A DNA stretch of 16,075 bases from Prolixibacteraceae bacterium (GCA_014380255.1 JACMKG010000363.1:1-16075), one strand, 5' to 3'. Shown: positions 1 to 6,129, numbered from the stretch's first letter. Numbers and translations: made by a program. The notes: generated by a model not told the origin, from the letters alone.

Positions 1-380
1 GCAATGTTTTCTTCAAACGAGTGGTGAGAACCGTCAATCATTACTGAAGAGAAACCATTGTCCACACAGTCTTTGCAAAGTTCAAACGTGTCACCGTGGT
101 CCAGGTGAAGAGCGATTGGAATTTCGCAACCCAGTTCTTTTGCATATTCAACAGCACCGCGTGCCATGTTACGAAGCAAGTTCGAGTTGGCATACTTGCG
201 TGCTCCAGAAGAAACCTGAAGAATTACAGGTGACTTGGTTTCAACGCAAGCCTGAATAATTGCCTGAAGCTGTTCCAGGTTGTTGAAGTTGTAAGCAGGA
301 ACGGCATATCCGCCATCAACTGCTTTAGCAAACATCTCGGTGGTGTTTGTAAGGCCCAGGTCTTTATAACTAGTACTCAT
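1..380 (-). CDS. Class II fructose-bisphosphate aldolase, second subtype (partial, N-terminal 126 codons)
   Basis: Read leftward from ATG at 380-378, this frame stays open for 126 codons to the window edge, so the C-terminal part is missing. The enzyme family reversibly cleaves fructose 1,6-bisphosphate to glyceraldehyde 3-phosphate and dihydroxyacetone phosphate in glycolysis and gluconeogenesis, using a bound divalent metal. Visible family signatures are YAVPAYNFNN near residues 25-34, SPVILQVSSGARKYAN near 50-65, and the metal and active-site block HLDHGD at 92-97, with Asp94 and the presumed zinc ligand His95. VMIDGSHHSFEEN follows near 113-125. The sequence resembles the Bacteroides-type aldolase of roughly 330 residues and differs clearly from the FbaA-type enzyme encoded divergently at 1741. 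The related tagatose-bisphosphate aldolases cannot be excluded from the N-terminus alone. No clear promoter was found upstream (381-500). Confidence 0.9.
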   Translation of the reverse strand, partial: MSTSYKDLGLTNTTEMFAKAVDGGYAVPAYNFNNLEQLQAIIQACVETKSPVILQVSSGARKYANSNLLRNMARGAVEYAKELGCEIPIALHLDHGDTFELCKDCVDNGFSSVMIDGSHHSFEENI

Positions 381-722
381 TTTTGTTTGTTTTATGGATT
401 TAAAGATCTTGATTTTTTGGTGCTTTTTTCAAAGCAGTGCAATAATAACGATTAATACCTTAAATTCTGCCGGTTACCTGGAATTGTTTGACCTGTTTTA
501 AAAAATACTTAACACTGCTGAATGATCAGATTTTTCAAGCTTTTGAAGAAATTGCTTACCTCTGATTCAAAGGTATTACTGCTGCCATAAAAAATACAAT
601 AATTTTTATCTGTTTCTAATTTGGTTTTTTTTATTACTCCCAATGCCCGCCTGACCAAACAGCTACTTTGTACCCCTATATGTAACAACTTATTGAATCT
701 CAGATAAACACCAAGCAAGGAT

Positions 723-853
723 CACAGATAAACACAAATAAAATGAATAAATTCCCATTAATAAAACACACATCATCCCTGAGGCGCTCCTTTCTTCAGG
801 CACTCATTCCTTATATTATTTGTGTTCATGGGTGTTCATGGGTGTTCCATGGG
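723..853. repeat. Degenerate inverted repeat with a tandem GTGTTCATGG array
   Basis: The 17-mer at 723-739 (CACAGATAAACACAAAT) is the reverse complement, at 14 of 17 positions, of ATTTGTGTTCATGGGTG at 818-834. The right arm merges into a tandem array: GTGTTCATGG at 822-831 and 832-841, then GTGTTCCATGGG at 842-853. Similar GTGTTYATNTGTG strings are, as far as I recall, common in intergenic DNA of Bacteroidota, so this may be a copy of an interspersed repeat. Function is unknown. Confidence 0.55.
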
Positions 854-1270
854 ATTATTAAAGATTGTGGGTAGACGGTTGCTGTCTGGACGGACAAGGA
901 ACTCGCCAATCTTCAATATTCGGGATTCCTCTGTGTTCCGAATTATCACATAGTCGTTAACTTTAGTTTTATACCTGTTGACAATCAAATATTTGATATA
1001 GTCGAAATTTGATTTTTTTAAAACCTCATTTTTGTTTGGCAACCTCAGTAGAAAAACCAATAGGTAATAAACCGTCAACCGCATTCCCTCATTAACAATC
1101 ATATAAGTTTAAAGGAGGTAATGAGGTTGGATTGCCGCTCTGTCCGGTTTTCTATTGAGGTGGCCTTCGATAAATGAGGTTTTAAAATAGAAACATTGAG
1201 TTGTGAAAGTACCAACAGATCATTGTGGAGATAAAAACCTAATAAACAGCTATATACATTATCAAATAAA

Positions 1271-1405
1271 ATGAAATTAACGCCTATGCGCGTACTCGGG
1301 ATGGTTCGTAATTACACAATAAAACAAACAAAGTTAACGCCTATGCGATTTACCGGGATGGCCCGTTTTACAAAATCTTTTTTCCCATGCCCTGAAATAT
1401 CCTAA
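1271..1405 (+). repeat. 57-base direct repeat, in frame within a 44-codon small ORF
   Basis: The core TTAACGCCTATGCG occurs at 1277-1290 and 1334-1347, exactly 57 bases apart, followed in both copies by CGGGATGG (1297-1304 and 1354-1361) and CGT at the same spacing with no indel. The offset is 19 codons. Both copies lie in one frame running from ATG 1271 to TAA 1403-1405, giving a 44-residue peptide with KLTPMR..GM.R twice. Each copy can also form a small hairpin around the ATGG loop: CGGG with TTCG (wobble pairs) in copy 1 and CGGG with CCCG in copy 2. That pattern would also suit a structured RNA or DNA element. I do not recognise the peptide, and there is no upstream Shine-Dalgarno sequence. 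Coding status is undecided. Confidence 0.5.
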
Positions 1406-1427
1406 ATTATCCTAAAATATTCTTCAA

Positions 1428-1527
1428 AGTCTATGTTAACTCTATATCAACTCTATAACAAGCTTATGTTCAAAAATTTAAAACATAGACTAGACATAGA
1501 GTTAATATAGAGTTAATATAGAGTTAG
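1428..1527. repeat. 11-base iteron array in inverted arrangement
   Basis: Two rightward copies of an 11-mer (TTAACTCTATA at 1436-1446, TCAACTCTATA at 1447-1457) face three leftward copies (CATAGAGTTAA at 1495-1505, TATAGAGTTAA at 1506-1516, TATAGAGTTAG at 1517-1527). All copies within each block follow one another with a period of exactly 11 bases. The blocks 1437-1457 and 1506-1526 are inverted repeats matching at 20 of 21 positions. A second perfect 10-bp inverted repeat, AGTCTATGTT at 1428-1437 with AACATAGACT at 1482-1491, is nested with it. A further near-copy, TATTAACTCT, sits at 1673-1682, 58 bases before the fbaA start. Period 11 places the units on one face of the helix, which would suit a multimeric DNA-binding protein. 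A passive satellite repeat is the alternative. Confidence 0.65.
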
Positions 1528-1740
1528 TGTCAATATTGGGACTGTACATGATTTTGTATAAATGAATTGGAAGCTGTTACTTTGGTTGAACATCCCAATT
1601 TAAAGAGTCAGATGGTATTCTTTGAAAAGTATCAGTTAGTTGAGCAATTTTTAGCTTTTTCAAACTGAACAATATTAACTCTGTTTAGTTATACTGTCAT
1701 TAAGAATTAAAGGAAACACTATCAATTAAAAATTAATACA

Positions 1741-2817
1741 ATGACTAAGATTTCAGAAGTTGTAAAACGCGGGGTTGTATCAGGAGCCGATTTGCAGAAA
1801 GTCTTTAAAATTGCAAAAGAGAACCATTTTGCATTACCTGCCGTGAATGTGGTAAATTCAGATTCGGTCAATGCGGTTATGGAAGCGGCCAGATTGGTTA
1901 ATTCTCCTGTAATCATCCAGTTTTCGAACGGAGGTGCCCAGTTTTATGCAGGCAAGGGATTGAAACTGGAAGGCCAGCAGGCTCAAATTGCCGGTGCAGT
2001 GGCCGGAGCCAAAACCATCCATCAGCTGGCTGAACTTTATAATGTGCACGTGGTCATTCACACCGATCATGCGGCCAAGAAATTACTGCCCTGGATTGAC
2101 GGGCTTCTGGATGCGGGAGAGAAACATTTCGCTGAAACTGGCAAGCCGTTGTTTAGCTCCCATATGCTTGATTTATCGGAAGAGCCGTTGCAAGAAAACA
2201 TTGAAATATGTAAAAGGTACCTGGCCCGAATGAGCAACATGGGGATGACTTTGGAAATAGAACTGGGGGTTACCGGTGGAGAAGAAGATGGCGTGGATAA
2301 CTCGGGCCTTGACAATTCGCTGCTTTATACCCAGCCTGCGGATGTTAATTACGCGTATGAAGAATTAAGTACCATCAGTCCCAACTTTTCGATTGCCGCT
2401 TCGTTTGGGAATGTCCATGGTGTATATAAGCCCGGCAATGTGAAACTGACTCCTGAAATTCTTGATAACTCTCAAAAATATGTTTCTGAAAAGCATGGCT
2501 TGGGTGAAAAGCCTGTGGATTTTGTATTTCACGGAGGTTCGGGATCGACACTGGATGAAATACGGGAAGCCATTTCATACGGGGTGATAAAAATGAACAT
2601 CGATACCGATACCCAGTGGGCTACCTGGGATGGAATCCGGAAGTACGAGGCGCATAACCGTGCTTATCTTCAAGGACAAATCGGAAACCCGGATGGGGAT
2701 GACAAGCCCAACAAGAAATATTACGATCCGAGGGTTTGGCTGCGTAAAGCTCAGGAATCGATGATTGAAAGGCTCCGTATTGCCTTCAATGACCTGAATA
2801 ATATTGACAGAAGTTAA
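1741..2817 (+). CDS. fbaA: Class II fructose-bisphosphate aldolase, FbaA type
   Basis: At 358 residues this matches the length of E. coli FbaA (359). It catalyses the reversible aldol cleavage of fructose 1,6-bisphosphate in the cytoplasm. Residues equivalent to the known metal and catalytic positions are all present: Asp109 and His110 in HTDHAAK, Glu174 and Glu181 in LEIELGVTGGEED, His226 in FGNVHGVYKPGN, and His264 in FVFHGGSGS. MNIDTDTQWA near 285-294 belongs to the phosphate-binding C-terminal part of the barrel. The ATG at 1741 gives the expected N-terminus, and no Shine-Dalgarno sequence precedes it, as is usual in Bacteroidota. The gene stands alone with its own terminator and faces away from a second class II aldolase of another subtype. 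The iteron array and a single half-site at 1673 lie upstream and could regulate it, which is inference. Confidence 0.96.
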   Translation: MTKISEVVKRGVVSGADLQKVFKIAKENHFALPAVNVVNSDSVNAVMEAARLVNSPVIIQFSNGGAQFYAGKGLKLEGQQAQIAGAVAGAKTIHQLAELYNVHVVIHTDHAAKKLLPWIDGLLDAGEKHFAETGKPLFSSHMLDLSEEPLQENIEICKRYLARMSNMGMTLEIELGVTGGEEDGVDNSGLDNSLLYTQPADVNYAYEELSTISPNFSIAASFGNVHGVYKPGNVKLTPEILDNSQKYVSEKHGLGEKPVDFVFHGGSGSTLDEIREAISYGVIKMNIDTDTQWATWDGIRKYEAHNRAYLQGQIGNPDGDDKPNKKYYDPRVWLRKAQESMIERLRIAFNDLNNIDRS

Positions 2818-2821
2818 TGAT

Positions 2822-2849
2822 AAAAACCCGGTGAATAACCGGGTTTTTT
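2822..2849 (+). terminator. Rho-independent terminator of fbaA
   Basis: Bases 2822-2832 (AAAAACCCGGT) pair perfectly with 2838-2848 (ACCGGGTTTTT) around the 5-base loop GAATA, and a T run ends at 2849. It begins 5 bases after the fbaA stop and is a textbook intrinsic terminator. The A-rich 5' arm may also make it act on leftward transcription. Confidence 0.93.
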
Positions 2850-2886
2850 GTTTAAATATTAGGTATATTAGTGAAAGTTTTCACCG

Positions 2887-3957
2887 ATGAACTTTAAGCA
2901 GATTGTTCAGGATTATTTTACTTTCAGCAGAAATGAACGAAAAGGAATTATCCTTTTATTGGTTATCGTATTCTTGCTCGCTATAGCCAACAAAGTCATT
3001 TTTTACTTTGAAACCCCTGCCAGGATAGATCCTGAATTATTAAAAGCTGAGTTTAACCTGGAAGGATCTTCGGATAACAAGTTAATGAAAATTGGGTCAC
3101 TGTTCAAGTTTAATCCCAATACAATTGATCAGGAAAGTCTCGATAGTCTTTCGCTTTCCGGTGGGATTAAACGAAATTTGGTGAAGTTCAGGGAAAAAGG
3201 AGGAACGTATTATTCAGCAAAAGACTTTAAAAAGATTTATGGAGTGACGGATTCCATCTTTCGTTTAGTTGAACCATTCCTGGTCTTTGAAGATAAAGCA
3301 TCCCGACCGGTCCATGCAAAGACTCTTTCTAAATTATTTATCTTTGATCCGAATACGGCTGATGATACTGCTTTTCATCGATTGGGATTTTCAGAAAAGC
3401 AAATTCAGACCATCCGCAATTATCAACGTAAAGGGGGCTCGTTTCGGAAAAAGGGTGACTTTCTCAGGATTTATGGAATTACAGAAGCTCAGAAAACAGC
3501 ATTGGCTGAGTATATTGTTATTCCGGAAAAGCCGGAAAGTTATAACCGGAAAAATGAGAAGGAAATAATTCTTATTGAAATCAACGGTACCGATTCCATC
3601 GAGTTGAAGAGGCTTCCTGGCATTGGGAATAAACTCTCCAAGCGGATTGTAAAATACCGGGATGTGCTGGGAGGTTTTTATACACTTGGTCAATTAAAGG
3701 AAGTTTTTGGATTGAAAGAAGAAACAATTCATCAGATTGAAACAATGCTTGTGATTGATAGTACAAAAATTCATAAGATTGATCTGAATTTTGCGGACTG
3801 GAATGAATTGGCAGGGCATCCGTACATACGAAACAACCTTGCCAGGGAGATAATAAAATTCAGGACCAGGTTTGGAAACATTTCCAATCCTTTAGTATTA
3901 CGCGATAGCATGGTCTTAAATTATAATGAGTATGAACGTTTAAGGCCGTATTTATAA
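2887..3957 (+). CDS. Membrane-anchored protein with four helix-hairpin-helix-type repeats
   Basis: This 356-residue protein has a charged N-terminus, one hydrophobic segment at about residues 20-40 (IILLLVIVFLLAIANKVIFY), and then four similar units of about 60 residues. They start near 72 (FKFNPNT), 150 (FIFDPNT), 228 (ILIEINGTD) and 297 (HKIDLNFADW). Each unit carries the ComEA-like pattern: a N-x-A/T-type start, a Leu-rich first helix, a hairpin, then an R/K-x-K-x-K-F-x-R-x-x-G-G/F-type segment. Unit 3 is the best match to a helix-hairpin-helix, with LPGIGNKLSKRIVKYR at 243-258. Such domains bind DNA without sequence specificity, and ComEA uses one in DNA uptake. The other units lack the clean GIG hairpin, so true DNA binding is uncertain. 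The topology suggests the repeats lie outside the inner membrane. The gene follows the fbaA terminator closely and appears to be transcribed alone. Confidence 0.8.
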   Translation: MNFKQIVQDYFTFSRNERKGIILLLVIVFLLAIANKVIFYFETPARIDPELLKAEFNLEGSSDNKLMKIGSLFKFNPNTIDQESLDSLSLSGGIKRNLVKFREKGGTYYSAKDFKKIYGVTDSIFRLVEPFLVFEDKASRPVHAKTLSKLFIFDPNTADDTAFHRLGFSEKQIQTIRNYQRKGGSFRKKGDFLRIYGITEAQKTALAEYIVIPEKPESYNRKNEKEIILIEINGTDSIELKRLPGIGNKLSKRIVKYRDVLGGFYTLGQLKEVFGLKEETIHQIETMLVIDSTKIHKIDLNFADWNELAGHPYIRNNLAREIIKFRTRFGNISNPLVLRDSMVLNYNEYERLRPYL

Positions 3958-4038
3958 AATTCAAGGCAAGTAAATGAATGCTTCAAATTCAATTAATTTA
4001 ACGCTTGTTATTTTTTAAGAATAAAATTTTAGATTAAA

Positions 4039-4069
4039 TTTGATTGCTAATCATTAATTAATAAATTTG
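4039..4069 (+). promoter_or_regulatory. Bacteroidota-type promoter for rpsU
   Basis: TTTG at 4039-4042, then a 19-base spacer, then TAAATTTG at 4062-4069, matches the primary sigma-factor consensus known from Bacteroides (TTTG at -33, TAnnTTTG at -7). The start of transcription would fall near 4076, about 28 bases before the rpsU ATG. It probably drives rpsU and possibly the recombinase and hpf behind it. Confidence 0.8.
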
Positions 4070-4103
4070 CGGCTCAAATTTTAACAAGAAAAAATATAAT
4101 TCT

Positions 4104-4295
4104 ATGATCGTTATTCCAGTGAAAGAAGGCGAAAACATCGAAAGAGCGCTTAAAAGATTTAAAAGAAAATTCGAGAAAACAGGTGTTGTAAAAGAACTGA
4201 GATTAAGACAGGCTTTTACTAAACCATCAGTTGAAAGAAGGGCTGAAGTTAAAAAAGCCATCTATATTGAGAATTTGCAACGTCAGGACGATTAG
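4104..4295 (+). CDS. rpsU: Small ribosomal subunit protein S21
   Basis: The 63-residue basic protein starts MIVIPVKEGENIERALKRFK and continues with the family pattern KFEKTGVVKELRLRQAFTKP, followed by the basic ERRAEVKKAIY segment. S21 binds the small subunit near the 3' end of 16S rRNA and the anti-Shine-Dalgarno region during initiation. In Bacteroidota that end of the rRNA is known to be sequestered by S21 together with neighbouring proteins, which fits the scarcity of Shine-Dalgarno sequences here. The length is typical for the phylum. The gene ends in TAG, one of only two complete genes here that do not use TAA. It is first in a group with the xerC-like gene (47 bases downstream) and hpf. 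Confidence 0.97.
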   Translation: MIVIPVKEGENIERALKRFKRKFEKTGVVKELRLRQAFTKPSVERRAEVKKAIYIENLQRQDD

Positions 4296-4342
4296 TTAAG
4301 GAAAGATCTAAAGGGTTCTACGAGAGTTGAACTATACTTAAA

Positions 4343-5227
4343 ATGTCGCATCAGGAAGCATTTATCAATTACCTGAAATACGAAAAGAGGTATTCACCGT
4401 TAACCGCCATTGCCTATAAAAAGGACCTCGATCAGTTTGAAGAGTTTTTTGTCAAAACGATCGGGGATTTTAATGTTGAAGAAATTACTGACAAAAATGT
4501 TCGTCGCTGGATTGTCGATTTAATGGAAAAAGGGATTTCAGCCCGGACAGTTAATAAAAAGGTTTCAGCATTAAAATCTTTTAATAAGTACTTGATGAGA
4601 ATGGAGGTTATTGGAGAGAACAAGTTGGTTAATGTAATTGTACCCAAGGTTCGCAAAAAGTTACCTCAATTTGTAGAAGAAAAAAATCTGGATCATTTGC
4701 TTGATGATGGTTTTTTTGGAACTGACTTTGAATCGCTAAGAGACAAATTAATTATAAGTCTTTTATATGGCAGCGGTATTCGTTTATCGGAGCTGATGCA
4801 TTTAAAAGACAGCGATATGTACCTTAGTGAATATTTGATGAAAGTTCTTGGTAAGCGCAATAAGGAGCGAATTATTCCTTATCCCAGAAGTTTAAATGTA
4901 CTGATCGAGCAATACAAGGTAGAGAGAACCCGGCTTTTTGGATCGCCTGTTGCCTATTTATTATTAACGGCAAAAGGAGATCCGGCATATGAAAAATTGA
5001 TTTATAGGGCTGTTTCAAAATATTTAACATTGGTGACAACAATAGATCAAAGAAGTCCTCATGTGCTTCGGCATACCTTTGCAACCCATCTGTTGAACCG
5101 GGGAGCAGATTTAAATGCTGTAAAGGAAATGCTTGGACATGCCAATCTTTCGGCTACTCAAATTTACACGCATACTTCTCTCGATAAAATTCAAAAAGTT
5201 TATAGGCAAGCACATCCACGTTCTTAA
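4343..5227 (+). CDS. xerC: Tyrosine recombinase of the XerC/XerD family
   Basis: The 294-residue length is typical of Xer recombinases (about 298). The N-terminal SAM-like DNA-binding domain spans about 1-90 (INYLKYEKRYSPLTAIAYKK near 8-27, SARTVNKKVSALKSF near 66-80). The catalytic domain has the full set of residues at positions nearly equal to E. coli XerD: Arg147 in GSGIRLSEL, Lys171 in LGKRNKER, His240 and Arg243 in PHVLRHTFATHL, His266 in LGHANL and the nucleophile Tyr275 in TQIYTHTS. Xer proteins resolve chromosome dimers at dif near FtsK. The location between rpsU and hpf in a housekeeping cluster argues for the chromosomal Xer enzyme, not a phage integrase, and no att-like repeat flanks it. 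Assignment to XerC versus XerD rests on synteny and is not certain. Confidence 0.88.
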   Translation: MSHQEAFINYLKYEKRYSPLTAIAYKKDLDQFEEFFVKTIGDFNVEEITDKNVRRWIVDLMEKGISARTVNKKVSALKSFNKYLMRMEVIGENKLVNVIVPKVRKKLPQFVEEKNLDHLLDDGFFGTDFESLRDKLIISLLYGSGIRLSELMHLKDSDMYLSEYLMKVLGKRNKERIIPYPRSLNVLIEQYKVERTRLFGSPVAYLLLTAKGDPAYEKLIYRAVSKYLTLVTTIDQRSPHVLRHTFATHLLNRGADLNAVKEMLGHANLSATQIYTHTSLDKIQKVYRQAHPRS

Positions 5228-5232
5228 ATTTT

Positions 5233-5239
5233 AAGGAGG
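5233..5239 (+). promoter_or_regulatory. Strong Shine-Dalgarno sequence before hpf
   Basis: AAGGAGG lies 7 bases before the ATG at 5247. A near-perfect Shine-Dalgarno sequence is unusual in Bacteroidota, where most genes here have none. It supports the chosen start. Confidence 0.75.
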
Positions 5240-5246
5240 ATTAATT

Positions 5247-5549
5247 ATGAATATTCAGGTAAACACAGTGCATTTTACAGCAGATCAGAAATTGATTGAT
5301 TTTGTAAATAAAAAAGTTTCGAAGCTTGATACTTATTTTGAAGGTATTATTGGTGTTGAGGTAATTATGAAAGTTGATAAACCTGAAACAGCTAATAACA
5401 AGATTTCTGAAATTATTCTTTCTATCCCTGGTTATGACCATTTGTTTGCTGAAAAGCAGGCCGATTCGTTTGAAGAAGCGTTGGATTTGGCTATTGAAGC
5501 CATTCGCCGTCAGTTAACTAAGTTTAAAGAAAAGCTAAAGGATAAATAA
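5247..5549 (+). CDS. hpf: Ribosome hibernation promoting factor, short form
   Basis: The 100-residue protein has the compact beta-alpha-beta-beta-beta-alpha pattern of the HPF/YfiA (RaiA) family: IQVNTVHFTADQKLIDFV at 3-20, EVIMKVDKPETANNKISEII near 38-57, and a C-terminal amphipathic basic helix (EEALDLAIEAIRRQLTKFKE) near 76-95. These factors sit in the decoding channel of the 30S subunit and stop translation in stationary phase. The C-terminal dimerisation domain of the long form is absent, so on its own it resembles HPF/YfiA of gamma-proteobacteria in length. It follows the xerC-like gene by 19 bases, with a strong ribosome-binding site. Confidence 0.93.
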   Translation: MNIQVNTVHFTADQKLIDFVNKKVSKLDTYFEGIIGVEVIMKVDKPETANNKISEIILSIPGYDHLFAEKQADSFEEALDLAIEAIRRQLTKFKEKLKDK

Positions 5550-5563
5550 AAAATATTTATTTA

Positions 5564-5595
5564 TTGTGAATTAAGATAAAATATTTATACATTTG
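5564..5595 (+). promoter_or_regulatory. Bacteroidota-type promoter for the tRNA-tuf operon
   Basis: TTG at 5564-5566, a 21-base spacer and TACATTTG at 5588-5595 fit the TTTG / TAnnTTTG consensus. The predicted start near 5602 lies about 105 bases before the first tRNA, leaving a leader with a hairpin at 5647-5685. Confidence 0.7.
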
Positions 5596-5646
5596 CAAAC
5601 CTTTTTCGGACAAGAGTTTGAATGGAGAATGTTTGTGAAAAAGATT

Positions 5647-5685
5647 CCCCTGTAAACGGGTTTAAATGAAGTTTATAGGGGTTTT
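5647..5685 (+). terminator. Terminator-like hairpin in the tRNA operon leader
   Basis: CCCCTGTAAAC (5647-5657) pairs over 11 positions, with one G-T wobble, with GTTTATAGGGG (5671-5681), and TTTT follows at 5682-5685. It lies after the promoter at 5564 and before the first tRNA. It could act as an attenuator, as a processing signal, or as the end of a short RNA of about 85 bases. The T run is short, so termination may be partial. Confidence 0.55.
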
Positions 5686-5706
5686 GGTACGATATAAATA
5701 TAGTTT

Positions 5707-5780
5707 GCCGAATTAGCTCAGTTGGCCAGAGCACGTGATTTGTAATCTCGGGGTCCACAGTTCGAATCTGTGATTCGGCT
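5707..5780 (+). tRNA. tRNA-Thr (anticodon UGU)
   Basis: This 74-base cloverleaf has acceptor GCCGAAT (5707-5713) with ATTCGGC (5773-5779), discriminator T, D stem GCTC/GAGC, anticodon loop TTTGTAA (5739-5745) giving UGU, and T arm CACAG-TTCGAAT-CTGTG. The anticodon stem CGTGA/TCTCG has a T-T mismatch at 5736/5748. CCA is not encoded. It is first of a four-tRNA run before tuf. Confidence 0.95.
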
Positions 5781-5806
5781 CATTGAAAGTTCTAACAATA
5801 TTGATT

Positions 5807-5892
5807 GGGGAGATACCAAAGTGGCCAACTGGGTCTGACTGTAACTCAGATGACGTACGTCTTCGTAGGTTCGAATCCTGCTCTCCCCACCA
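5807..5892 (+). tRNA. tRNA-Tyr (anticodon GUA), CCA encoded
   Basis: Acceptor GGGGAGA (5807-5813) pairs with TCTCCCC (5882-5888), and discriminator A is followed by an encoded CCA (5890-5892). Anticodon stem TCTGA/TCAGA encloses CTGTAAC, giving GUA. The long variable arm (about 5851-5864) makes it a class II tRNA, as expected for bacterial tRNA-Tyr. T arm is GTAGG-TTCGAAT-CCTGC. It is the only tRNA of the cluster with a genomic CCA. Confidence 0.96.
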
Positions 5893-5894
5893 AG

Positions 5895-5967
5895 AAGTTC
5901 AAAGTTAAAAGTTTAAAGTTCAAAGTTGTGTAGCAACTTGAAATTTTGAACTTGCAACTTGCAACTA
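5895..5967. repeat. AAGTTCAAAGTT short repeats and imperfect hairpin between tRNAs
   Basis: The spacer between tRNA-Tyr and tRNA-Gly is made of variants of AAGTTCAAAGTT (5895-5906, 5916-5927, with AAAGTTTAAAGTT between) and inverted forms (CAACTTG at 5934-5940, TTGAACTTGCAACTTGCAACT after 5946). AAGTTG (5923-5928) and AAGTTC (5916-5921) can pair with CAACTT (5934-5939) and GAACTT (5948-5953), forming an interrupted stem. Such low-complexity TTCAAAGTT repeats are, to my knowledge, seen in intergenic DNA of many Bacteroidota. The transcript must be processed through it to free the tRNAs. Confidence 0.6.
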
Positions 5968-5971
5968 ACAA

Positions 5972-6044
5972 GCGGGAGTAGCTCAGTCGATAGAGCATTA
6001 GCCTTCCAAGCTAAGGGTCGCGAGTTTGAATCTCGTCTCCCGCT
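5972..6044 (+). tRNA. tRNA-Gly (anticodon UCC)
   Basis: Acceptor GCGGGAG (5972-5978) pairs with CTCCCGC (6037-6043), discriminator T at 6044. Anticodon stem TTAGC/GCTAA encloses CTTCCAA, giving UCC. T loop is TTTGAAT. Length is 73 bases with no encoded CCA. Confidence 0.96.
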
Positions 6045-6057
6045 CAGAATAAAAGAT

Positions 6058-6129
6058 GCCGGTGTAGCTCAGGGGTAGAGCGCTTCCTTGGTAAGGAAGA
6101 GGTCATGAGTTCAATTCTCATCATTGGCT
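6058..6129 (+). tRNA. tRNA-Thr (anticodon GGU)
   Basis: Acceptor GCCGGTG (6058-6064) pairs with CATTGGC (6122-6128) with two G-T wobbles, discriminator T at 6129. Anticodon stem CTTCC/GGAAG encloses TTGGTAA, giving GGU. T arm is ATGAG-TTCAATT-CTCAT. It lies 39 bases before the tuf start. A longer tuf reading frame that begins inside this tRNA is therefore not the real start. Confidence 0.95.

Larger units (their letters stand above)
381..1740. other. Long intergenic region between divergent aldolases, repeat-rich
   Basis: These 1360 AT-rich bases lie between the two start codons of the divergent aldolase genes and must hold both promoters, although I could not fix either one. I see no gene I can recognise. 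Two leftward frames of 69 codons (718-509) and 88 codons (1102-836) are open but show no family motif. The 88-codon frame ends inside the tandem repeat at 822-853. A 38-codon open stretch at 1552-1668 lacks a good early start. Structured elements in the region are listed separately: a degenerate inverted repeat (723-838), a tandem 10-mer (822-853), a 57-base direct repeat (1277-1373) and an 11-base iteron array (1428-1527). The region may be a graveyard of older insertions. Confidence 0.7.

Noticed and set aside
509..718. Leftward 69-codon ORF
   Set aside because: AT-rich chance frame with no family pattern.
836..1102. Leftward 88-codon ORF
   Set aside because: No recognisable motif and no ribosome-binding site, and it ends in a tandem repeat; I cannot support it as a gene, though it is the best small ORF of the gap.
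1121..1177. 18-codon ORF behind AAAGGAGG at 1111-1118
   Set aside because: Only two bases separate the Shine-Dalgarno-like sequence from the ATG, too close to be used, and the peptide is not recognisable.
1552..1668. 38-codon open stretch (ELEAVTLVEHPNLKSQ...) as a gene remnant
   Set aside because: It reads like protein but has no start near its 5' end and no family I can name; possibly the tail of an old insertion.
4343..5227. Recombinase as sign of an integrated mobile element
   Set aside because: It lies in conserved housekeeping synteny with no att repeats or cargo genes, so a chromosomal Xer enzyme is more likely.
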